From positions 8,688,090 through 8,752,089 of the forward strand of contig JAPTYO010000012.1 of assembly GCA_036873135.1 (NCBI GenBank): a DNA stretch of 64,000 nucleotides, read 5' to 3'. Origin of the DNA: Clarkia xantiana subsp. parviflora. Taxonomy: Eukaryota > Streptophyta > Magnoliopsida > Myrtales > Onagraceae. Of this stretch, positions 55,831 through 64,000 are shown one piece after another (the first letter of the stretch is position 1; every line of letters starts with the position of its first letter). Position numbers and translations under genes: made by a program. The notes beneath the pieces are model-generated. The model saw nothing but the letters and a program-made list of their open reading frames with translations. It did not search any database and was not told where the DNA came from.

Positions 55831-55904
55831 TCGCTTTCTCTACTCTTCTTAAGATCCCCCCATTTAAAGCTCACTCAGAAAGAGTGATCAATCGAATCGA
55901 CACA

Positions 55905-56918
55905 ATGAAAAGTGTATTGATGCGGAGCAGTTCGATCACCGCCCATTCTCCGGCGGTTCCGACCTCTCCGAGGGTCTGCCTCTCTCGTCACGACTCCCTC
56001 ACCAGTATCTTCTCGGGCGACAGGGCTGCACCGACCCCTCCCAATATTTCTCTCCGCAGCAGGGGTGTTCAGGCGAGGGGAATCCGACGTGCTATGTCTG
56101 AGAATGATGTCATCTTGTCTCAGACTCGACTGGTTAGTGCTGGATCCTTGTCATTTCCGGCGAAGATACCGGAGGAGGTGTTCTCGTCGGAGGAGTCTGG
56201 AAGCTTGAGCTTGGAGAGAATCTTCGCCGAAATTGGCGCCAAGGCCGGAATTCTGGTGGAGGAGGATGTCGAGGAGTTGTATGGAGGTGGATTTGGAAAT
56301 GGAGGTGGAGGTGGAGGTGGAGACGGCGGTAATCGCGCGGGTGGCGGTGGATTTGGCGGGAATAGTAAATCCATGGGTGATTACTACCTCGAAATGTTGA
56401 CGTCCAACCCTGGAGATCCGCTTCTGCTTAGGAATTACGCCAAATACTTGCACGAGGTATTTGCAAATTCTCTGTACTGGTTATCGATGGATTAGTGATT
56501 CAGTATTATGCGAATTGGATATGATTAAATTTGATTTGGGATTGAAGGTGGAGAAAGATGTGGTTCGAGCAGAGGAATACTACGGTAGAGCAATTCTGGC
56601 TAATCCTGGAGATGGCGAGGTTCTTTCATTGTACGGGAAGTTGATCTGGGAGACGCAGAGAGATGGAGAGAGAGCAAGATCGTACTTTGATCAAGCCGTG
56701 TTGGCTTCTCCAGATGACTGGTAAGCATTTCATCTTTTTGCTGACGCTAATCTCAAATCTTTGTTGCCATGGAACATATATATTAAGGTAATTTTTTGCG
56801 AATTTGCAGCGTGGTGCTTGGATCTTACGCGCACTTTATGTGGGAAGCTGAAGAAGAAGACGAAGAGGAAGGAGACATTGCGGAGCTGTCTCCGGCGATT
56901 GCGGTTGCTGCTTTTTAG
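55905..56918 (+). CDS. Tetratricopeptide-repeat-like protein (plant TPR family)
   Basis: Three exons: 55905-56456, 56548-56720, 56810-56918, with GT-AG introns, giving 277 residues. The N-terminal half is serine and arginine rich (LMRSSSITAHSP; RHDSLTSIFSGD) and has SSEESGSLSLERIFAE. A glycine run at about residues 127-155 precedes the TPR-like helices: SMGDYYLEMLTSNPGDPLLL (exon 1 end), then AEEYYGRAILANPGDGEVL and ARSYFDQAVLASPDD. The C-terminus is acidic (EAEEEDEEEGD). This layout is that of a plant family of about 280-300 residues often annotated 'TPR-like superfamily protein', with members induced by stress or sulfur starvation in Arabidopsis as I recall. The molecular role is unknown; TPR units bind partner proteins. 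Confidence 0.85.
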
Positions 56919-58042
56919 CTGAGAGATTTGCAGAAGCGCTGGAGAGAAGCTGGTCAAATGAAGAAGATATTCTGTATAACGAAGTTTGAGTAAAACAGCA
57001 GCAGCGGCTGGATGAGGAAGAGATGAAGGACGTCATAGTATTCGTCTCCTTCGTTTTGTTAAGTGATGTGATGATGGGAAGTGTACATATCAATAATTAA
57101 TGCTGCGTAATTTCCTTAACCTAAATCAATTAACTCATCATACTCAGTTATATATACTCAGAAGCTTGGTCTTCAAACGAGCGACTCGAGCCCAATCGAT
57201 CTGATACGCTGATGCGCATAACTAGGGGTGTTAGACTTGTAATGAAAAGAAAAAAAAAAAAAAAAAAAAAAAGGCCAGAATAGGTGCTGACCATGTCGCC
57301 CAACTAGAAAGGATATTTAGTTATTCAATCAAAATATATCTCAGGTATTTATTTTTTTCTTAGTTTTTCCTTGAACTGAAACCATCTACCTATGTGATTT
57401 AAAGGTTAAAAATGCTCATATGTTTTGAAGGTTTGATTATGAGAAGTTTCAGGTTCAAACTCATTGGCACATCGCAGTGACCTGAATACAAATATTTAGT
57501 CTCACTTATCGTACTAGTCATATGATAAGGCGAGTAGAAATGAATTTAACATACCTCTCTCTTGACTATACTAAACTGCTAGTGTAGGTTGACGACCAAG
57601 TGCAAGTGCTAGCTTCACTGAGTCTTGTCCGAAAAAAAAAAAAAAAAAATCAAGCAATAAACATGAGAGCCCGACGTAGTGGGTAGATCTAGTGTTGGTG
57701 CTACTAACTCATTCATTTTCTTGGAAAAAAATAGAATTGCTTATAAAAATTATATATATAATTTGTATACATCAATTTAGTTCAACCCACTATGGTCGAG
57801 CTCAAAACTAGGAGGGACCATGGTTGGAATCACCTAAGTCAGATTTAAGTATAAGGCGAACTTATCCATAACCGAACTTAGTATTGGGCTCGACTCTGAT
57901 TATGTTAATCGTGATAATGTTTTAATTCGAACAAATTTAGATTATACAAAAGAAAAGTTAGTGATGTATTATTGAGATTAAACTGACTAAAATAAATATA
58001 GATATATTTTTCTATTCAAATGTCATGATTACGTGAACAACT
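56919..58042. other. 3' flank and spacer
   Basis: No gene. Poly(A) tracts lie at about 57249-57272 and 57630-57648. The part 57420-57648, containing AGGTTCAAACTCATTGG and ending in the second poly(A), could be a decayed SINE. Confidence 0.45.
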
Positions 58043-58772
58043 AGGGGTGGGCGTGGGCGGGTTCGGTTGGGAAATTTGAAGAATAATTCCCGCTCATCAA
58101 AGTTCGGTTTTTTAGGCTCGGGTTCGGGTGGAAAATATGAGAAAAATTCCCGCCCGACCTCGAATTTTTGGGTTTTTCGGGCGAGTTAGACCAAACTAAC
58201 AACTTAGCAATATTTTTCTGCACAATTTTGCAGATTATGTTAATTAAAAAAATGGTAAGCAAACCATTACTTGACTAAGTAACCATGATTAATACACAGA
58301 TCGACATCTTGACTAAGTAACCTGGATTATACAGAGTAGAGTCAGATAACCATCTTGATTCTTGACTACCTGGATTATACACACACATCTTACCATTATA
58401 CACAAACATGTGCATCCAGCCATCAATTTCAAACACATAAGTTAACAACAATCAATTACACAACCAAAGTCTCTAAGTGTGTCGTCTTAGTTTTACTCTA
58501 TGTATCTGTAGTGTGACTTTTGCTAGGTCAAAACCAAAGCATTAGAGTTTTGACAGACGGATGGGTCATTGGGCCTAGCCCAATTATAATAATAATAATA
58601 ATAATCGTGCGGGTTCGGGTGAAACGGACTTTTCAGCTCAATACCCGAACCTGAATTTTCGAGTGGGAATTTTCAAATCGGGTTCGGTTTTTCAATCGGG
58701 ACGGGTTTTTCGGGACAATTTCGGAACGGTTTTCCTCGGGTTTCGGGTTCCCGGGTTTTTATGCCCACCCCT
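58043..58772. mobile_element. Small hAT-like non-autonomous element
   Basis: The ends AGGGGTGGGCGTGGGCGGG and (complement) AGGGGTGGGCATAAAAACCC form an inverted repeat typical of plant hAT elements. Both subterminal parts are full of CGGGTTCGGGT-like motifs in inverted orientation. I could not find an 8-bp duplication, because the right end is only a few bases from the Copia LTR start. Confidence 0.55.
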
Positions 58773-58775
58773 ATG

Positions 58776-59374
58776 TGTTAGCATATGGTGACGTGGCGCC
58801 GTAATTGGTAGCCCGTTAATATATGTGGTTACCTAAGACAATTAGGTAAAAGTCACATTTGGGCTAATTGGGCTCGATCCAATTTCCATGTGACATGGGA
58901 GACCCATAATTGGGCCTCCCACCCACATGATAGTCGGACGAAACCCTAATAGTATGGAGGAGGATTTTCTCCTCCTCCTACTATATAAGGAGGTCTTGGA
59001 GTCACCCCCAAAATACACATTGATCATAATTCCTCTTAAGTTGTTATTTGAGAGAAATCCCTTTCTCTCTATAGCTATTTCAGCCGGCCCCCTTAAACAC
59101 CACCATTGGTGTGCCAAACTGCTTCCGAGCAATCAGTCCGACATTCTGTCCCCGTTGAAGAATCGATCAGAGGATTTGCTGTGGAGTTTATACCGCGTAG
59201 GACTTCTTCTCACGAAGAACTTGTACGGGTTCCGACCGGAGGATCTGAACTCCCTCCACATCGTTCTTGGGTAGGAAAGCTACTGAGGTATGTGTACATT
59301 ATTCCGCGGTGTAGTTAGATTGCTTGCATGTACACGTTTAGCATTCCGTAGTATTACGTCCCCGTAATCCAACA
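58776..59374 (+). repeat. Copia 5' LTR
   Basis: It begins TGTTAGCATATGG and ends CCAACA. TATATAAGG lies near 58981 and a CT-rich leader with TCTCTCTATAGC near 59065. The start is placed by the TG and could be 58774. Confidence 0.65.
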
Positions 59375-59375
59375 G

Positions 59376-60125
59376 TGGTATCAAAGCCAGGTTTAGGAGT
59401 TCTTAAATTTTTTGATAAACTGATGTTCTTGAAATTTTATAAAAACCGAATTTTATACATCATGAACACCGAAATTTTTAAACTTAATTTCATGACTTTG
59501 ATCTTTAAAAACTTAAAATTTTCGGATTATACATGCTTTTAAGGATTGGTGCCGAAATTTTTGGTTTAAATTTAAGTTTGATGTTCATGATCTTCAAGAA
59601 CACGATGAGTTCTATCAAGAACAATTTTTGGATTCATGATCATAGTAGTGTTTGATCTTAAAATTTGACAATTTTTCCAATTTTTGGTGTTTTGGCCGAA
59701 AACCCTAGTGAATTATTAGGTAAAATTTTTAATTTCTTAGGGTCCAAGTAAGCAAAATTCGGTCAGCCACCCTATGGATATAGTTTGCCATATTTTAATT
59801 TTATTAAAATGTAACTATATATCTACAATTGGAAAATATGGATAGTTTCACAATATAATATTGAAAAATATATATTAACTATCAATATATATAAATAAAG
59901 ATAGGGTTAATATATATATTGATAGATTTAATTGCTATAAAAGATTAAGAAAATATATTGTCTATATATATTTTAATTCCTAAAGATATATTTGACAATA
60001 ATTATATATATATATATATATGTGCCGAAATTTTTATATATATATATATATGTATATTGTTGATTGATTTACATCTTATAGATAAAATCTTGACAATATT
60101 TTTATATATATATTTAAATATGCCG

Positions 60126-60181
<56 letters not shown>

Positions 60182-61499
60182 CAATATTGGAAATTATTTT
60201 ATATAATTAATATTTCTTGGTGGCTAAGTTAAGTTTTTAGTGGATTTTAAAACCCTACTTAGCCCACAAGATATATTTCGGCCGAACCCTATGAGTTTAT
60301 TGGGCCGGTCCAATTTGCAAAACCGGATCGGATTAAACCAATCCGGATTTTCTTAATCGGGTGGACATTTTTGGGTCGGGTCAAACCGGAGCAGCTAAGT
60401 AGAACCTAACAAAACTGGTTTTGAGTGATGAACTGAACCGCTATCTTATTTTATTGAACCGTTTCGGACCAAATTTTAAAATCGGACCGGCTCGAACCAG
60501 ATTTTTAAAATGGACCGAACAAAATTTTAAAATTTTCAGAAATTTTAAAATGCTCAATAAAATAGGATGTCAAATTTTAAATCCAAAACTTTTTCGAACT
60601 TTAAGAGTTAACCTAAACAGTGCTCTTAGGGTTTACATTTTAACACGTTTTCAGATAAAACCCTAATACCTGGTTACGATTATGGGGATGGATCTCAGAA
60701 ATGCATGTTTTTTAGACTGGATTAAATTAGTGGGCTGAATTGCAATTGTTTACTTTCTACAACATATATTAGAACTGTCGCCTTGACTTAGTCAAGCTAG
60801 CTGGATAATATATATTGCGAGCGTTGAGCTCTGGGATTTAAATATATTGATTGTGCAATAGGATAGACATGCTATGCTGATTGAAAGTGCCTAGAATCGA
60901 TGTCTAGAAATTTCGCATGATTGATTGTAACATGAATTGCAAAACAGCCCCTAATATTTTCAAAACGTTTTCAAAACCAAAAATTCCAGTCGTCAATTAT
61001 GGATGATGCGTGCGGAAGTTGCATGTTTTGACACGTATGCTAGAATGTTCAGGACTAAAAGCATGTGATAATTTACTTTACGTAGAATTATGTATGCTAG
61101 GAACATTAGACGCATGACGCGTAAGCATGTTGTTTGCTTTATTCGATATTTATAGCGTGATATAGTGTTATGCATGCGTAAATTATCAGATAATTCTTTT
61201 AAATTAAAAAGGGCCTTGGGAAAGCCAAGATCGGGTATGCTTATTTGAAAATTCCTGTTCCGGTAATTTGCAAAATAATAACCATTTTCAAAAGACTGAT
61301 CTACTGGATTGAAGACGACAATAGTGTGAACTCTTTCACAATACCCCCTTCCCTAGGTTTACTGGCGGTCGGTTTGGTTTAGTGACTGAAGGATCACTAT
61401 TCGTCGTATTCCATCTTAATAGATAGTCCGATGTTTTGAAATTCGGTCAAAATGTTATAGTCTTCCTAACTTTGCATAATTGTCATTGTAATAGTTCTA
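59376..61499. other. Copia leader with (TA)n tracts
   Basis: About 2.1 kb without a gene. AT-rich with repeated AAATTTTGAA-type strings. (TA)n runs at 60004-60020 and 60130-60179. The part 60300-60540 contains ACCGGATCGG and CAAACCGG motifs like those of the hAT ends in this window, without a terminal repeat. Confidence 0.6.
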
Positions 61500-62121
61500 A
61501 TGGCTCGATCAGATCGTTTTAAGAAAATATGCAAACTGGATGATATTAATTATGAAGATTGGAAAATTAGTGCTGAATGTGACCTGATACCTGCGGGAGT
61601 CGAGGATCGTATCGATCCAAAAGGTCAACGTATACATACAAATGAGGGAGGGACACCTTACAAATACAATAATAAAGACAAGTTATGGAGGGATCAAAGA
61701 GCTCGAAAAATAATCTGCTCGCATCTGACAGCTGAAACGGAGGAAAGGACTATTCAAAAGAGCGCATTACATCTTTGGTGCACCTTACACCTTCGCTACG
61801 GGAAGGGAAAGGTAGCCGAAGCAAGAGAATTAATCGCCGCATACCATGAAATTCTATGCAAGGAGAATGAGATAAAAAACCGTTCTCGACGCCGATGAAT
61901 GGGCAGGAATTCAGAAAGTAATGGAGATGTTTCCTCTTTCATGGTTTGCTGATGATAACAGACTTACACGTCTGATCACAGCAATTAAAACGGCAATTGA
62001 CTTATATGATTCCGACCATAAAGATGAAAAGATCTTCAAACTTCCCGAATTTTCCGATGCCAGGTTTGCTGGACATCGGAATTGCTTGGATAAACCCAAC
62101 AATAAAAAGTCTAAACAATAA
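61500..62121 (+). pseudogene. Copia gag fragment, frameshifted
   Basis: It starts MARSDRFKKICKLDDINYED and WKISAE, with the NY-x-x-W pattern of Copia Gag proteins, and KSALHLWCTLHLRYGKG, equivalent to the usual TAKEMWDALE-like block. A frameshift near 61885 ends the first frame (KNRSRRR). A second frame continues (61921-62118: FPLSWFADDNRLTRLI) and ends PNNKKSKQ. No CCHC knuckle is seen. It was a nucleocapsid/capsid gene; now non-functional. Confidence 0.6.
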
Positions 62122-62589
62122 TCCGGTGCGACAACCACTGTTGATTATGTGCTGTAAAAGGTACGCCTCGTTTACCACAATACATAAAATGGTGAAACGT
62201 TTTATCTGATGCATAAACATCAGACATAATTCAGTTTTGAATTTATAAGATGGGTTGCTCAAACGTGGTTAAGACTACCTGCCTTATATAACTTTATTTG
62301 TCGTGGCTGCAGTTATTGATCTGGATACTTTGTCATTATTATTGTTAAGAATCCCTATTTACCCGTTTATATGTTTAAATTTAGTTAATGATGATTCGGA
62401 ATTATTGAATAAAGTAGTAACAATTCAGTTCATGAATTGGTCTACTTATCAAAATTAATCGACCCGGTTAAACGGGATCGATCCGGAATGAATAACTAAA
62501 ACAAAAAATCCATCGGTAAGACGACTGGATTAAATCAAAACACTTACCTCTTAATCATGAATAACATGAAGCATAAGTCCACCACATGA
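62122..62589. other. Deletion region of the Copia element
   Basis: In an intact Copia element this place would hold protease, integrase and reverse transcriptase (some 3 kb). Here are only 470 bases of AT-rich sequence without a domain. One or more internal deletions removed them. Confidence 0.6.
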
Positions 62590-63000
62590 GGGGTTTTCCT
62601 CCTCGCCAATGCTGCCATATCATGGGTAAGCAAAAAGCAATCATATGTCGCGCTTTCCACTATGGAATCGGAATTCGTTGACCTCTCCAAAAACGCACAA
62701 GAAACAGTCTGGCTGAAAAGGATTCTTACTGCATTAATTGGCACAGGCAAGAAGAGTAAACCTGTGAAGGTATACTCCGACAGTCAAGCAGCCATGGCAG
62801 CAGTTAAGAATCCAAAGTACCATAGTAGGACCAAACATATTGATGTGAAATACAATTATGCTAAATATGTTCTAGAAGACAATATAATCGCTTTAGAATA
62901 CTTGTCCACAGACAATATGGTCGCTGACCCATTGACTAAGCCATTACGTAGAGAGATTTTCGAAAAGCACGTAAAACTGCTTGGATTACGTAGGGCTTAA
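62590..63000 (+). pseudogene. Copia RNase H remnant
   Basis: It reads LLANAAISWVSKKQSYVALS, TMESEFVDLS, then VKVYSDSQAAMAAVKNPKYH, KHIDVKYNYAKYV and NMVADPLTKPL, ending GLRRA and stop. These are the hallmarks of Copia RNase H: SW-x-S-K-K-Q, STMESE (E), D in YSDSQAA, RTKHIDV and the D of ADPLTK. The frame is open but cut off at its 5' side from reverse transcriptase, so the piece is not a functional gene. Confidence 0.88.
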
Positions 63001-64000
63001 TAAGTGGCTTATATAAGTGATGAAATTTTGACATTTGAAATAATATTTTGATTGAATAAAAGAATTGCAAATTGAGTATATGATCTATCGACGTCATAAT
63101 AATATACAACATCGGATTTTACGGTCTATAAACTAAGTCGTAGGAAGAGGTAAAATTCTTCCACCAAAATTATGTCGAATGTGAACCATGCCTCGTCACA
63201 CAGGCACGGTCATCTTGTAGGAGAGGGGGACCTCTACCACAACAATATTGGCTAAGAACCAGGGGGATAAACCTGGTTAAACGAAACGATAACTTTATCA
63301 CGCTTATAGCACGACTTAATCTTCGTTTTGTAAATCGCCGTGTTGGACTCTGTCTATCATTAAAATCACATTCAGGGCAAGATGAAAGATTTTTCGATAA
63401 CATGATTGACATATCCCATCCCTGGCTTGTCCAGGTGTGCTATCGACGCGTGCTTCATACTGCGCGTGCCATGTTCGACCACGGGGTCATGCTCGGTTGT
63501 GCTAGCTAGAATCCTTGTGATTCAAAGGGCGCATACTTCTTCACCTTGAGCCTGTGATTGATCTCGGGTGTCTTATGAAGAGGCACCCAAAGTATCCTCT
63601 CAGAATCATAACTTATACCTACGGTATGGCTCAATTTCGCTTCCCGGCGTACGAGCGTAGAGCCAGAGAAAACGGCCAAGTGACCTCGTCTTTGGAAACC
63701 GGTTGAGTTAGACTAAGGGTATAAGCGATGGGATGGTCATGTTCACCTATAATTCACCTATTCTTGTGTTCACTAGGTGGCCACCAACCGGATATTAGTT
63801 GAAGGTTGTGAGCACTTGTACGGATGCCCTGGAGAAGTATTCCTATGTGGAAAACAGAGCAATAGGAGAATTATCAGTTGACCAAGGATACAGTGCGGTA
63901 CATATTTTGTTTTTAACACGATTGATTTATGACAGGGAATCAACGTTTTGCGGGCGCTACAATACTCCTAACAGATGAGTAGCACGATGCCCGTTGTATC
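63001..64000. other. Copia 3' untranslated internal region
   Basis: No ORF above noise. It follows the RNase H stop as the 3' internal part of the element. The 3' LTR must lie beyond 64000, since no copy of the 5' LTR sequence appears. Confidence 0.5.

Larger units (their letters stand above)
58776..64000 (+). mobile_element. Copia-type LTR retrotransposon, internally deleted, running off the window
   Basis: 5' LTR about 58776-59374, primer-binding site TGGTATCAAAGC at 59376, long non-coding leader, a gag fragment at 61500-62118 and an RNase H remnant to 63000. Protease, integrase and most of reverse transcriptase are absent. The 3' LTR is not in the window. TGGTATCA is the initiator-methionine tRNA primer site normal for Copia elements. 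Confidence 0.82.

Noticed and set aside
57420..57660. SINE with poly(A) tail
   Set aside because: Only a B-box-like string and an A-run; no convincing A box at the right distance and no target duplication. Mentioned within the spacer entry only.
60300..60540. A further hAT end, from ACCGG motifs
   Set aside because: The motifs resemble hAT-1/hAT-2 subterminal repeats, but there is no CAGTGTT-type end or 8-bp duplication.

Overview
This window is plant nuclear DNA, most likely from a eudicot. It is AT-rich and has split genes with GT-AG introns, a chloroplast RNA-binding protein gene and a plant TPR gene. Several plant transposon superfamilies are nested and juxtaposed. I cannot name the species. 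Only two host genes look intact. Most of the 64 kb consists of transposable elements and their remains.

Layout: 1-3334 is AT-rich spacer holding a GTGACG-rich patch, a (TA)n tract and a 522-bp fold-back Mutator-type MITE. A complete Ty3/gypsy element of the Tat type (Tat-1) occupies 3335-13951 on the minus strand. It has two LTRs, a GGGCA target duplication, one intact Gag-protease ORF and no reverse transcriptase. From 14000 to 19170 is spacer with a broken kinesin-4 fragment. A second Mutator MITE lies at 19171-19681. LTR fragments (20136-22043) and a truncated Tat relative (Tat-3, 22044-about 28260) follow. An autonomous-type but broken hAT element (28976-33033) abuts a second, non-autonomous hAT (33042-45596), which is split by another complete Tat element (Tat-2, 33531-45098). 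The chloroplast RNP gene is at 45858-47394. Two Harbinger-like MITEs, a third Mutator-type element and a Tat 3' end with its LTR fill 48114-54196. The TPR gene with ABRE/G-box motifs is at 55905-56918. A small hAT and a Copia element with a large internal deletion run to the window end.

The most notable theme is that all three Tat elements carry, opposite to their own Gag-Pol strand, a split gene. Its N-terminal part resembles the Pfam 'putative gypsy type transposon' domain and its C-terminal part looks coiled-coil. Tat-2 and Tat-3 have a TATA box on the antisense strand ahead of it. In Tat-1 the gene can be read as an uninterrupted 646-codon product across five introns; in Tat-3 it has several stops. 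In every case a tandem-repeat array lies just downstream of it, on the pol side. In several LTRs the region upstream of the TATA box holds a comb of perfect palindromes at fixed spacing (34 bp in Tat-1, 24-25 bp in the 20 kb LTR).

The order of insertion can be partly read. The two hAT elements share one 8-bp target (CTCCAGAC, present three times). Tat-2 then landed inside hAT-2 (target GGACC). Tat-1 and Tat-2 have nearly identical LTR pairs, so both are recent.
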